NCBI GenBank assembly: GCA_965658595.1
Contig: CBFHSW010000059.1
Coordinates: 1-15,467 of the forward strand
Length of the DNA: 15,467 bases
Reading direction: 5' to 3'
Source: UBA1858 sp965658595
GTDB lineage: Bacteria > Pseudomonadota > Gammaproteobacteria > UBA4575
Part shown: in pieces, positions 1-7,905 of the stretch
Position numbering within the stretch: position 1 is the stretch's first letter
How the letters are laid out: each line of letters begins with the position of its first letter
Position numbers and translations under genes: made by a program
Notes under the pieces: model-generated
The model's input: the letters and a program-made list of their open reading frames with translations, nothing else
Database searches by the model: none
Told to the model about the DNA's origin: nothing

Positions 1-144
1 TCAATCTTAATCGCTTCCTTGCGTCTTCGCTATGATGAATCTCACATCACTGGCATAAAAAGTACCCAATCGGGTTTCCAGAGTGTAGATATAATAGCCA
101 AGAAAGAACATAATTCTGAGGATGAGGGATTTTTAATCACATAA
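1..144 (+). CDS. possible 3' end of an upstream gene, unrecognised (partial)
   Basis: Frame 1 is open from the window edge to a TAA at 142-144, giving about 47 residues that start SILIASLRLRYDE and end DEGFLIT. The stop lies 7 bp before the ypjD ATG, a spacing typical of genes in one operon. I do not recognise the peptide and see no domain motif. An open frame of this length occurs by chance fairly often, so it may not be coding. A TATAAT at 90-95 could instead be a -10 element for ypjD, but no convincing -35 lies 16-18 bp upstream of it. No start of a leftward gene is visible in this stretch. Confidence 0.3.
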   Translation, partial: SILIASLRLRYDESHITGIKSTQSGFQSVDIIAKKEHNSEDEGFLIT

Positions 145-151
145 CAACACC

Positions 152-967
152 ATGAAAATCATAGCCACACTGAGCATACTGTTATCAATACTGACTTTGG
201 TCATGCTGCTCCGCTATTTGCTCAAACAAGCAGACCAGAGTGTTAGCTCAACAACCAGCTCCAAAAGTAGTTTCTTGATTCCATGGATTGCTTTGGTGTT
301 GTGCCTAGCTTGGTCAGTTACGCAGAGTGTGTTCACCCTCAACGGCGTGGACCTAAATTTTTATAATTCTCTGTTAATCACCGCATTTGTAGTCAACATA
401 CTATTGTTGGTGATGAGCTCTTTTAAATCTATAGAGCATGCAGGCCTATTGGTATTACCCATCACCTTAGTGTCCGTGACATTAAGTTTAGGTTCTCATC
501 AAGTCTCGACGACTCCAAGCATGAACCCTGGTATGCAAGTGCATATAATCACGTCAATGGTAGCGTTTAGTATTTTGGGTCTGGCTGCAGTGCAGTCAAT
601 TTTGTTATTTTTTCAAGAACGCAGCTTGCACAATCATTCCAGTATGTTTTTACTGAGATCTCTACCCTCATTGCACGAGACTGAAACGCTGTTGTTTCAA
701 TTTATTTCAGTCGGTATGGTCATTCTGACATTATCACTAGGCACTGGTTTTATTTTTATTGAGGATATATTCGCTCAGCATCTTGCTCACAAGACCACTC
801 TGTCATGTCTAGCTTGGTTAGTCTTTCTCACCTTGATTGTTGGACGTGTGCGTTTTGGTTGGCGCGGTCAAACTGCAATTAAGTGGTCTTTAGGTGGGTT
901 CAGCTTTCTGATTCTGGCTTATTACGGCAGCAAGTTTGTGCTTGAATTGATTCTGTCCAATCCTTGA
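152..967 (+). CDS. ypjD: YpjD-like inner-membrane protein, cytochrome c assembly (CcsA/HemX-like) family
   Basis: This is a polytopic inner-membrane protein of 271 residues with about eight hydrophobic segments (roughly residues 3-22, 41-61, 71-89, 97-114, 130-154, 182-203, 215-231 and 246-266). The second half carries the features I associate with YpjD of the cytochrome c assembly superfamily: His131 at the head of a membrane helix, the LPSLHETETLLF stretch near 171-182, the AQHLAHKT stretch near 208-215, and a GWRG loop at 236-239 followed by GSKFVLEL near the C-terminus. His131 and His213 are candidate haem-binding positions by analogy with CcsA/CcmC. The tryptophan-rich haem-handling loop of true CcsA is not obvious. 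The biochemical role of YpjD is not settled; the neighbouring corB gene is the same as in Escherichia coli. The ATG start has only a weak upstream Shine-Dalgarno. Confidence 0.85.
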   Translation: MKIIATLSILLSILTLVMLLRYLLKQADQSVSSTTSSKSSFLIPWIALVLCLAWSVTQSVFTLNGVDLNFYNSLLITAFVVNILLLVMSSFKSIEHAGLLVLPITLVSVTLSLGSHQVSTTPSMNPGMQVHIITSMVAFSILGLAAVQSILLFFQERSLHNHSSMFLLRSLPSLHETETLLFQFISVGMVILTLSLGTGFIFIEDIFAQHLAHKTTLSCLAWLVFLTLIVGRVRFGWRGQTAIKWSLGGFSFLILAYYGSKFVLELILSNP

Positions 968-1034
968 AATATCTCCAGCACTTGCAACTGAACACAGTTT
1001 TCCGTAAAAAAGAGCTATTAATAACTATGAGGCC

Positions 1035-1048
1035 GAGCTGGTAAGCTC
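1035..1048 (+). promoter_or_regulatory. perfect hairpin directly before the corB TTG start
   Basis: GAGCT (1035-1039) pairs with AGCTC (1044-1048) around a GGTA loop, and the TTG start follows immediately at 1049. A Shine-Dalgarno-like GAGG lies on the 5' side at 1029-1032, 16 nt from the start. That is too far for normal spacing unless the hairpin folds it closer. A competing 7-bp pairing is possible between AAGAGCT (1010-1016) and AGCTCTT (1044-1050), which would cover part of the start codon. The base pairing is seen directly; any regulatory role is inference. Confidence 0.4.
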
Positions 1049-2323
1049 TTGGACGATTATTCGATAAGTACGCTGTTTATTGTTCTCGGTGTACTACTAC
1101 TATTTTCTGCATTTTTCTCAGGCTCTGAAACCGCCTTAATGGCGCTGAACAGATATCGCCTGCGTCATTTGGCTAATAAAGGTCATCGTGGCGCTCATCT
1201 TGCCCAGAAACTTCTCAGCAAACCCGACCGATTGATCGGCTTAATTTTACTTGGCAATAACATTGTCAATTTATTAGCCTCACCCTTGGCAGCTTATCTT
1301 GGCTACCGTCTTTATGGTGATGCGGGTGTATTACCAGCCACGATTTTATTTATAGCAGCAGTATTAATCTTCGCAGAAGTCACCCCTAAAACTCTAGCGG
1401 CTCTGCATTCAGAGAAGTTTGCATTTCCAGCGGCCTATGTTTATACCCCGATGCAATATATTGCCTATCCATTTGTGTTCTTCCTCAACAGCATCACCAA
1501 TACCTTACTAAAGGTATTCGGTGTGAGCCTTGAAAATCAAGCGCTCAATTCTCTGAGTGCTGATGAATTAAGAACTGTAGTCAAAGAAGCAGGCGGCCTA
1601 ATTCCTAGCAAACACCAAAATATGTTGATCAGCATTTTGGATTTAGAATCGATCAAAGTGGAAGACATCATGATCCCGCGTAACGAAGTACAGGGGGTCG
1701 ATATCAGTGAAGATTGGGACGATATTCGCTCACAAATCGTGAATGCACCGTTTACACGTATGCCTGTGTACGAGGAGAATCTTGATAATATTATTGGATT
1801 TATTCATTTGCGAAAAATATTCCCGCGAATCGTTCAAAATGAGATGACCCTAGAAGAACTTCGAGCCGAATCTCGAGCACCTTATTTCATCCCAGAAAGC
1901 ACCAGTCTGAATCGACAGTTACTTAACTTCCAACACGAAAAAAGACGTATTGGTCTAGTAGTCGATGAATATGGAGATATTCAAGGTCTAGTCACACTGG
2001 AAGATTTACTCGAGGAAATCGTAGGTGAGTTCACTAATGATCCTGCGACATACAATACCGACATACACCCTCAAGATGATGGTAGCTATGTGATTGATGC
2101 CAGCACTCATGTGCGCGATGTGAACAAGACATTGAAATTGACGCTCAATACTAATGGCCCGCGAACACTTAATGGACTCATGCTAGAACATTTGGAAACT
2201 ATCCCAGAAAAAGGCACAACAGTATTGATTGATGGTCACCCCATTGAGATTGTGCATATGCTCAATAACTCTATCCGCACTGTACGCATCATGCCTCAAG
2301 TCAACAAAAAGACGTTACGCTAG
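1049..2323 (+). CDS. corB: CorB/YfjD-type membrane protein with DUF21 (CNNM), CBS pair and CorC_HlyC domains
   Basis: This membrane protein of 424 residues belongs to the CNNM/CorB family linked to magnesium and cobalt efflux or resistance. The order is a DUF21 transmembrane domain (about 1-195, with the conserved SGSET at 24-28, LNRYRLRHL at 33-41 and AEVTPKT at 109-115), a tandem CBS pair (about 205-260 and 275-330, with DEYGDIQGLVTLEDLLEEIVG at its end, 306-326), and a C-terminal CorC_HlyC domain (about 340-418). Such CBS pairs bind adenine nucleotides and gate the membrane part. The start is TTG at 1049. The in-frame stop at 1028-1030 excludes longer forms, and 24 residues up to the SGSET motif agrees with the E. 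coli homologue as I recall it. It lies 81 bp after ypjD, the same pairing as in E. coli. Confidence 0.88.
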   Translation: MDDYSISTLFIVLGVLLLFSAFFSGSETALMALNRYRLRHLANKGHRGAHLAQKLLSKPDRLIGLILLGNNIVNLLASPLAAYLGYRLYGDAGVLPATILFIAAVLIFAEVTPKTLAALHSEKFAFPAAYVYTPMQYIAYPFVFFLNSITNTLLKVFGVSLENQALNSLSADELRTVVKEAGGLIPSKHQNMLISILDLESIKVEDIMIPRNEVQGVDISEDWDDIRSQIVNAPFTRMPVYEENLDNIIGFIHLRKIFPRIVQNEMTLEELRAESRAPYFIPESTSLNRQLLNFQHEKRRIGLVVDEYGDIQGLVTLEDLLEEIVGEFTNDPATYNTDIHPQDDGSYVIDASTHVRDVNKTLKLTLNTNGPRTLNGLMLEHLETIPEKGTTVLIDGHPIEIVHMLNNSIRTVRIMPQVNKKTLR

Positions 2324-2393
2324 CATTTGATTTCTAATCACAGTCGTTTCACACTGCGTTAAGTGACCTAACTTTCAAGCATCCCAAAAAATT

Positions 2394-3758
2394 ATGAGTA
2401 AAGCCCCCCAATATCAGTGCGATGCCTGTGGACAAACGTTCAGCAAGTGGAGCGGCCAGTGTCCAGAATGTCACGCTTGGAATACTCTGGAAGAAATCAG
2501 AAGCATACAAGTGGGTGGCAAAACCAAACCCTTAGCCAACAGAAAGTCGACTCAAGTGACACCTCTGTCGGAGATAGATACCGCCCAGCAACCGCGACTT
2601 TATACACAATTAGATGAACTCGACCGGGTACTCGGAGGAGGCATTGTGAATGGCTCAGTAGTATTATTAGGTGGTAGCCCAGGGATAGGAAAGTCCACCT
2701 TGCTGATTCAGATGTTAGCCACATTAACTGAGTACCCTACGCTTTATATCAGTGGTGAGGAGTCTGCCCAACAAATATCCATGCGTGCCGAGCGCTTATC
2801 ATTGGACAAGGAGAATATTCGCTTATTAAGCAGTGTTTCACTAGAAGAAGTATTAGCTACTCTGGAAAAAATCAAACCTAAATTAGTCGTGGTTGACTCT
2901 ATCCAGACGCTGGCCAGTGATGAACTCAATTCCGCCCCCGGTTCAGTATCTCAAGTTCGCGAATGCGCAGGACAACTAGTTCAATTTGCTAAGAATACTG
3001 ATACGACTCTATTTGTAGTTGGACACATCACCAAAGAAGGCACCTTGGCAGGCCCACGTGTGCTTGAGCATATGGTAGATACCGTGCTCTATTTCGAGGG
3101 TGATAGTAGCGATCGTTTCAGGTTGCTACGTGCCACCAAAAATCGCTTTGGTGCCGTTAATGAGCTGGGGGTATTTGTGATGCAAGAGACCGGATTAAAA
3201 GGTGTGAAAAATCCATCCGCCTTATTCTTGTCTCATCATCAAACACCTGCCGCAGGCAGTGTGGTGATGGTGACTCGTGAAGGCACTCGTCCCTTATTAG
3301 TTGAAGTGCAAGCCCTAGTAGATGACAACCCATCCAACACCACACGTCGTTTAGCACAGGGTATCGAACAAAACAGACTCTCCATGTTGTTGGCCGTGAT
3401 GCACAAACATGGAGGTATCTCTCTGCACAATGAAGATGTTTTTGTGAATATAGTTGGCGGTGTGCGTATACAAGAACCTGCAGTTGATCTTCCTATCTTG
3501 ATAGCGACACTGTCTAGCTTCAGGGATTTCATCTTGCCACGTGAATTAGTCATGTTTGGTGAGATTGGTCTAGCCGGTGAGATTCGACCCGTACCAAATG
3601 GGCAGGAGCGCTTGCGAGAGGCTGCTAAACATGGATTTAAATTCGCTCTTATCGCAAACGCTAATGCACCGAAAGATCAAATAAAAGGCATAGAGGTCAT
3701 TGCAGTATCTCGCCTCAGTGATGCCATCGATTGGATATTAAATAATTATGCAAGATGA
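2394..3758 (+). CDS. radA: DNA repair protein RadA (Sms)
   Basis: RadA is a RecA-related ATPase and hexameric helicase that promotes branch migration and processing of recombination intermediates in the cytoplasm. The 454 residues show the full family layout. An N-terminal zinc finger has Cys9, Cys12, Cys23 and Cys26 (CDAC and CPEC). The ATPase core has a Walker A GGSPGIGKST (93-102) and a Walker B VVVDSIQT (165-172). The RadA-specific KNRFG motif is at 249-253, and a C-terminal Lon-protease-like domain spans about 275-450. Length is normal for the family. The ATG at 2394 has no clear Shine-Dalgarno. The 70-bp gap before it shows no obvious promoter or terminator. The last 11 bp overlap fdhD, which suggests translational coupling. 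Confidence 0.96.
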   Translation: MSKAPQYQCDACGQTFSKWSGQCPECHAWNTLEEIRSIQVGGKTKPLANRKSTQVTPLSEIDTAQQPRLYTQLDELDRVLGGGIVNGSVVLLGGSPGIGKSTLLIQMLATLTEYPTLYISGEESAQQISMRAERLSLDKENIRLLSSVSLEEVLATLEKIKPKLVVVDSIQTLASDELNSAPGSVSQVRECAGQLVQFAKNTDTTLFVVGHITKEGTLAGPRVLEHMVDTVLYFEGDSSDRFRLLRATKNRFGAVNELGVFVMQETGLKGVKNPSALFLSHHQTPAAGSVVMVTREGTRPLLVEVQALVDDNPSNTTRRLAQGIEQNRLSMLLAVMHKHGGISLHNEDVFVNIVGGVRIQEPAVDLPILIATLSSFRDFILPRELVMFGEIGLAGEIRPVPNGQERLREAAKHGFKFALIANANAPKDQIKGIEVIAVSRLSDAIDWILNNYAR

Positions 3759-4590
3759 TCAAATCCCTGAGTTAACTGATGCCGGCCTAGCACCCACTCA
3801 TGCAGTCACTGCTACTGATCAATATGGTGAGGTGAAACATGTTCGTGTATCTGGAGAATCACCACTCACGCTGAAAGTAGATAATCAAGAAGTAGTGACG
3901 TTAATGACGTTAGGAACACATCCTGAATTGCTAGCTTTGGGTTATTTACGCAATCAACGTTTGATTGACGACATCTCATTGATTAAATCTGTACATGTTG
4001 ATTGGGAAAAAGAATCTGTCAACGTTGAAACACATACTGGTGAAGGTATTAGCCATTGGCAAGAGAAGTTAAGTAAGCGCACTGTTACTACTGGTTGCGG
4101 TCAAGGTACCGTATTCAGCTGCACCTTAGATAAAATCTATAATCAAAAAATGACTGCGGTAGAAATCCAGCAATCACTGCTGTATTCATTACTAGCTGTG
4201 ATTACCCAATATAATGAGGTCTACAAACAAGCCGGCGCTGTACATGGTTGCGCTTTGTGTCAGGGAGATGAAATTCTCACTTTTGTCGAGGATGTGGGTC
4301 GTCATAATGCGGCCGATGCTATCTCAGGAAAAATGTGGTGTAAAAATATCTCTGGGGCCGATAAGATTTTTTACACCACCGGACGCCTTACCTCCGAAAT
4401 GGTAATGAAAGTTGCACTAATGGGCATTCCTGTTTTGTTATCTCGCTCTGGAGTGACCCACATGGGCCTAGAACTAGCTAGGGATCTAGGGGTGACTATG
4501 GTTGCTCGCGCTAAAGGTAAATCTTTTTTGATTTATAACGGTGTGGAAAACATTATCTATGACGCCAAACCTAAAAAACCTGGCACTTAA
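3748..4590 (+). CDS. fdhD: formate dehydrogenase accessory sulfurtransferase FdhD
   Basis: FdhD passes sulfur from the cysteine desulfurase IscS to the molybdenum or tungsten bis-MGD cofactor of formate dehydrogenase. Family hallmarks are TTGCGQGT around Cys117, VHGCALC at 165-171, EDVGRHNAAD at 181-190, TTGRLTSEMVMK at 210-221 and the GVTMVARAKG stretch near 248-257. At 280 residues the length is normal. E. coli FdhD has a CxxC pair (Cys121/Cys124, from memory) in the flexible loop. Here the matching loop has a single Cys117 followed by Cys125, and a separate CxxC (Cys168-Cys171) sits just before the EDVGRHN motif. No formate dehydrogenase subunit or molybdenum-cofactor gene is present in the window. 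The ATG at 3748 lies inside the end of radA. Family assignment is firm; the exact sulfur-carrying cysteine is inference. Confidence 0.92.
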   Translation: MQDDQIPELTDAGLAPTHAVTATDQYGEVKHVRVSGESPLTLKVDNQEVVTLMTLGTHPELLALGYLRNQRLIDDISLIKSVHVDWEKESVNVETHTGEGISHWQEKLSKRTVTTGCGQGTVFSCTLDKIYNQKMTAVEIQQSLLYSLLAVITQYNEVYKQAGAVHGCALCQGDEILTFVEDVGRHNAADAISGKMWCKNISGADKIFYTTGRLTSEMVMKVALMGIPVLLSRSGVTHMGLELARDLGVTMVARAKGKSFLIYNGVENIIYDAKPKKPGT

Positions 4591-4608
4591 ATACAGCTAT
4601 AATAAACA

Positions 4609-4710
4609 CAATGAATTCAGTACTTTAGTTTTCATTTGTCCTCCAAATAACCCATTTAAACAATGAATTTAGAATTGTTCTAATGCCTCTTTAACATTAG
4701 ACTTGTTGAA
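4609..4710. repeat. palindrome and short direct repeats upstream of xseB
   Basis: The 175-bp gap between fdhD and xseB holds a perfect interrupted palindrome, TTAGAA-TTG-TTCTAA (4669-4683). A second, partial copy of the same 11-bp core (TTAGACTTGTT) starts at 4697, offset by 28 bp. There is also a 12-bp direct repeat with one mismatch, CAATGAATTCAG (4609-4620) and CAATGAATTTAG (4661-4672). A TATAAT at 4598-4603 lies just upstream, without a good -35. These could be operator sites for the isoprenoid operon promoter, but I cannot name a regulator that uses this sequence. Confidence 0.35.
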
Positions 4711-4750
4711 CGATAAAGGTCCCTGAGAGGACATTAAAACGTTAAATCAA

Positions 4751-4758
4751 GAGGAGAT
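4751..4758 (+). promoter_or_regulatory. strong ribosome binding site that fixes the xseB GTG start
   Basis: GAGGAGAT lies 7 bp before the GTG at 4766, which is ideal spacing. It is one of the strongest Shine-Dalgarno sequences in the window and supports the GTG as the true xseB start. Confidence 0.8.
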
Positions 4759-4765
4759 CCTGCCA

Positions 4766-5050
4766 GTGGCGGTAAAAAAATCCACAACAAAAATTGATTT
4801 TGAAAAGTCGATAGTCAAACTTGAAGCCATTGTAGAAAAGCTAGAATCAGGTGATCAAACTCTGGAGGCTTCTCTAAAGTTATTTGAGGAAGGCATTCAA
4901 TTAACGCGCCGATGCCAACAGGCTCTGGAACAGGCAGAAAATAAAATCACTATCCTCACACAAAACAATGAAGAGTGGTTAGCCGAGTCTGAAGACAATC
5001 ATGGGGACAATACTGAAGACGGGTTGGGAGAGTTACTTGACCAGCCTTAA
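4766..5050 (+). CDS. xseB: exodeoxyribonuclease VII small subunit
   Basis: XseB forms the helical small-subunit shell of exonuclease VII, which degrades single-stranded DNA from both ends and acts in repair. The 94-residue protein has the family signature: a two-helix hairpin with [20 protein letters not shown] (12-31), [20 protein letters not shown] (32-51) and [10 protein letters not shown] (51-60). A short acidic tail rich in Glu, Asp and Asn follows. The start is GTG, supported by GAGGAGAT at 4751-4758. The gene heads the xseB-ispA-dxs operon and overlaps ispA. The large-subunit gene xseA is not in the window, which is usual because the two are normally unlinked. Confidence 0.93.
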   Translation: MAVKKSTTKIDFEKSIVKLEAIVEKLESGDQTLEASLKLFEEGIQLTRRCQQALEQAENKITILTQNNEEWLAESEDNHGDNTEDGLGELLDQP

Positions 5051-5930
5051 TCAACATCTGTTGGAAACCAGCCAACGCATTGATAATTTCTTCAAGACTC
5101 ATTTACCTGCTGAGGACGAAACGCCTACAACGCTGCATACGGCAATGCGTTATTCTGCATTAGGCAATGGTAAACGTATCCGTCCTGCACTGGTTTATGC
5201 CACGGCTAATGCCTTGCATGTTCCCCATGAGCATCTAGATATTGTAGCTGCAGCGATAGAATTAATGCATTGTTATTCATTAATTCACGACGACCTACCT
5301 GCAATGGATGACGACGATCTTCGTCGAGGTAAGCCCACTTGCCATAAGGCATTTGATGAGGCTACTGCAATTTTAGCGGGAGATGCCATGCAAGCTCTGG
5401 CTTTTGATTTAATCACCAATAACAGCATCAGCGGCCCAAGTTGTGAAATACGTGCCCAATTGACCTCTATATTGGCGCAAACAGTCGGCTCTCGAGGCAT
5501 GGCTGGGGGCCAAGCGATGGATTTAGCGGTGGTAAATACCTCACTGACTATTGATCAGCTTGAGCAAGTTCATAGAAAAAAAACTGGTTGCTTGATACAT
5601 GCTTGTATCAATATGGCACAAGTCTGCACAGATAGCTTATCTATGGAAAAACGCCAAGGACTGCTAAACTTTGCAGATAATCTCGGTATCGCATTTCAGA
5701 TTAGGGATGACATACTGGATGAAATCAGCGACACGCAGACTTTAGGTAAACCGCAGGGATCCGATAAGTTACTTAATAAACCGACTTATGTAAGTATGCT
5801 TGGGTGCGAAGAATCTGAACGTCTTTGTCAAAATTACTATCAAGACGCACTCGACAATATTGCTTCATTCGATCAACAAGCTGACACTCTAAGAATGCTA
5901 GCGGAACATATTGTTTGCCGTAAGCACTAA
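5001..5930 (+). CDS. ispA: farnesyl diphosphate synthase (class I polyprenyl synthase)
   Basis: IspA condenses dimethylallyl and isopentenyl diphosphate to geranyl and then farnesyl diphosphate, the precursor of undecaprenyl carriers and quinone side chains. The first aspartate-rich motif is [10 protein letters not shown] at 97-106 and the second is DDILD at 236-240. Other core motifs are GNGKRIRP (55-62) and GGQAMDL (169-175). Tyr92, five residues before the first motif, fits a chain-length stop at C15. As drawn from the ATG at 5001 it has 309 residues and overlaps xseB by 50 bp. An in-frame TTG at 5037, preceded by GGGAGAG at 5026-5032, would give 297 residues, closer to E. coli IspA (299), and a 14-bp overlap. 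The true start is therefore open. It lies 16 bp before dxs. Confidence 0.94.
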   Translation: MGTILKTGWESYLTSLNQHLLETSQRIDNFFKTHLPAEDETPTTLHTAMRYSALGNGKRIRPALVYATANALHVPHEHLDIVAAAIELMHCYSLIHDDLPAMDDDDLRRGKPTCHKAFDEATAILAGDAMQALAFDLITNNSISGPSCEIRAQLTSILAQTVGSRGMAGGQAMDLAVVNTSLTIDQLEQVHRKKTGCLIHACINMAQVCTDSLSMEKRQGLLNFADNLGIAFQIRDDILDEISDTQTLGKPQGSDKLLNKPTYVSMLGCEESERLCQNYYQDALDNIASFDQQADTLRMLAEHIVCRKH

Positions 5931-5946
5931 TGCAAAATGAAACTAA

Positions 5947-7857
5947 ATGACCACATCAAGTTCTGATACCGATTACCCGGTACTCGATAAGATCAATCTC
6001 CCCGATGATTTGAGGAGCTTGCCGCTGGGCGATATGCCACAAGCGAGTGATGATCTTAGACGTTACTTGATAGAGTCAGTTTCTCAGTGCGGTGGACATT
6101 TTGCGGCCGGGCTCGGTGTTATCGAACTGACAGTCGCCCTGCATTACGTTTACAACACGCCTCAAGACAAATTAGTCTGGGATGTGGGACATCAATCTTA
6201 TCCACATAAAATCCTTACTGGTAGAAAAGACCAAATTACCTCCATACGTCAAAAAAATGGTCTAGGCCCGTTCCCAAGCCCCTCTGAAAGTGAATATGAC
6301 AGTCTTACCGTAGGACATTCGAGCACCTCCATCGGTGCTGCCTTGGGCATGAATATTAGTTTTCAGAATAGTAATAGCGATCAACAGGCCGTTGCCATTA
6401 TTGGTGATGGTGGCCTTTCAGCCGGTATGGCTTATGAAGCACTCAACCATTTAGGTGCTCTGCGTACCAACATGCTGATCATTCTTAACGATAATGAAAT
6501 GTCTATTTCTCCTAATGTAGGCGCCATGAGTAATTATTTAACGCGCATGTTATCGGGGCGAGTATTAACCAGCGTGCGTGAAGGCAGTAAACGCTTACTC
6601 AAGCCGTTACCACCTATGTGGGAACTAGCTAAAAAAACAGAAGAACACGTCAAAGGCATGTTTGCACCAGGCACTTTATTTGAGGAGATGGGCATACGTT
6701 ACTTTGGTCCCGTCGATGGTCATGACAGTGTGTCTCTGATTAAAACCTTGAGAAATATTAAACAAATCAATGGTCCTAAAATCCTTCACGTAATCACTAA
6801 AAAAGGAAAGGGTTACGAACTCGCGGAACGAGATCCAGTGAAATATCATGCAGTAGGACAATTTGATCCTGAAGTCGGCATCAATAAAAGTGCTCCTAGC
6901 AAGCCCACGTATACAAATATATTTAGTGATTGGATCTGTGATAGCGCTCGTAAAGATGAGCGTGTGATGGCTATCACCCCAGCCATGCGCGAGGGTTCTG
7001 GATTGATAGAATTTGAAAAAGCATTCCCAGAACGCTACTTTGACGTTGCGATTGCCGAACAACATGCAGTGACTCTCGCCGCGGGTATGGCACTTGCTGG
7101 CGATCGCCCAGTAGTCGCTATTTACTCAACCTTTCTCCAACGTGCTTATGATCAACTGATTCATGACGTTGCGATTGAAAATCTACCGGTGCTATTCGCC
7201 ATCGATCGCGCTGGTGTAGTAGGCCCAGATGGGAAAACGCATGCAGGTAGCTATGATTTGACCTATCTTCGCTGCATTCCAAATATGATAGTCATGACTC
7301 CCAGTGATGAGAATGCTACCCGTCAAATGCTTAATACTGGCCTTGCGTATAACGGGCCCAGCGCGGTTCGATATCCACGTGGTGTAGGCCCAGGAGTTCC
7401 AGTAGAAACAAAAGATCAAGTCTATGATCTGGGTAAGGCTGAAATTAAACGCGAAGGCAAAGACATTGCCCTACTAGCCTTTGGTAGCCCGACTCAAAAC
7501 GCACTCGAAGTGGCAGAACAATTGGATGCCACCGTAGTGGATATGCGTTTCGTTAAGCCTATCGATAAAAATCTAATTGTCACTATCAGTCAAAATCATC
7601 AACTAATCGTCACTCTAGAAGACAATGTAGTCATGGGAGGAGCAGGTAGTGCTGTAAACGAAGTTTTAGCTGAGTGTGGTAGCCAAGTACGAGTACTTAA
7701 CCTAGGTTTACCGGATCGTCATCAAGAGCACGGCTCTCGTGAAGAACTTCTAGAGGATGCTGGTCTCGACAAAGAATCAATATTAACCAAAATCAAACAG
7801 ATATACCCGCTGAGAGATTGCGCGACTAAAAGTGCAGTAGTAGTATCCAGCGTATAA
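5947..7857 (+). CDS. dxs: 1-deoxy-D-xylulose-5-phosphate synthase
   Basis: Dxs is the thiamine-diphosphate enzyme that joins pyruvate and glyceraldehyde 3-phosphate to DXP, the first and flux-controlling step of the MEP isoprenoid pathway; DXP also feeds thiamine and pyridoxal synthesis. The N-terminal domain has GHQSYPHK (81-88), GHSSTS (123-128) and the cofactor motif GDGGLSAG (153-160) ending in NDNE (181-184). The central domain has YFGPVDGHD (252-260) and the catalytic Glu371 in [27 protein letters not shown] is at 420-434 and YPRG at 476-479, and a C-terminal transketolase-like domain follows. At 636 residues it is slightly longer than the usual 620, through a few extra residues at each end. 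It belongs to the xseB-ispA-dxs operon. No SD-like sequence is clear before the ATG. Confidence 0.97.
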   Translation: MTTSSSDTDYPVLDKINLPDDLRSLPLGDMPQASDDLRRYLIESVSQCGGHFAAGLGVIELTVALHYVYNTPQDKLVWDVGHQSYPHKILTGRKDQITSIRQKNGLGPFPSPSESEYDSLTVGHSSTSIGAALGMNISFQNSNSDQQAVAIIGDGGLSAGMAYEALNHLGALRTNMLIILNDNEMSISPNVGAMSNYLTRMLSGRVLTSVREGSKRLLKPLPPMWELAKKTEEHVKGMFAPGTLFEEMGIRYFGPVDGHDSVSLIKTLRNIKQINGPKILHVITKKGKGYELAERDPVKYHAVGQFDPEVGINKSAPSKPTYTNIFSDWICDSARKDERVMAITPAMREGSGLIEFEKAFPERYFDVAIAEQHAVTLAAGMALAGDRPVVAIYSTFLQRAYDQLIHDVAIENLPVLFAIDRAGVVGPDGKTHAGSYDLTYLRCIPNMIVMTPSDENATRQMLNTGLAYNGPSAVRYPRGVGPGVPVETKDQVYDLGKAEIKREGKDIALLAFGSPTQNALEVAEQLDATVVDMRFVKPIDKNLIVTISQNHQLIVTLEDNVVMGGAGSAVNEVLAECGSQVRVLNLGLPDRHQEHGSREELLEDAGLDKESILTKIKQIYPLRDCATKSAVVVSSV

Positions 7858-7905
7858 ATAACAGATATCACTCAATATTCTTAAATATTTCCAAAGGATT
7901 ATCAG

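Noticed and set aside
3239..3553. 104-codon minus-strand open frame inside radA
   Set aside because: It is fully antisense to the conserved Lon-like domain of RadA and is a shadow of that gene; the product has no recognisable motif.
4721..4745. CTGAGA within GGTCCCTGAGAGGAC, resembling the core of a thiamine pyrophosphate riboswitch before an operon that contains the thiamine-dependent Dxs
   Set aside because: The second conserved part of that riboswitch (ACCTGATC-like) is missing downstream, and the spacing to the Shine-Dalgarno leaves no room for it. Only a 4-bp stem remains.
6676..7065. 129-codon minus-strand open frame inside dxs
   Set aside because: It is antisense to the catalytic region of Dxs with no family features, so it is a shadow frame.
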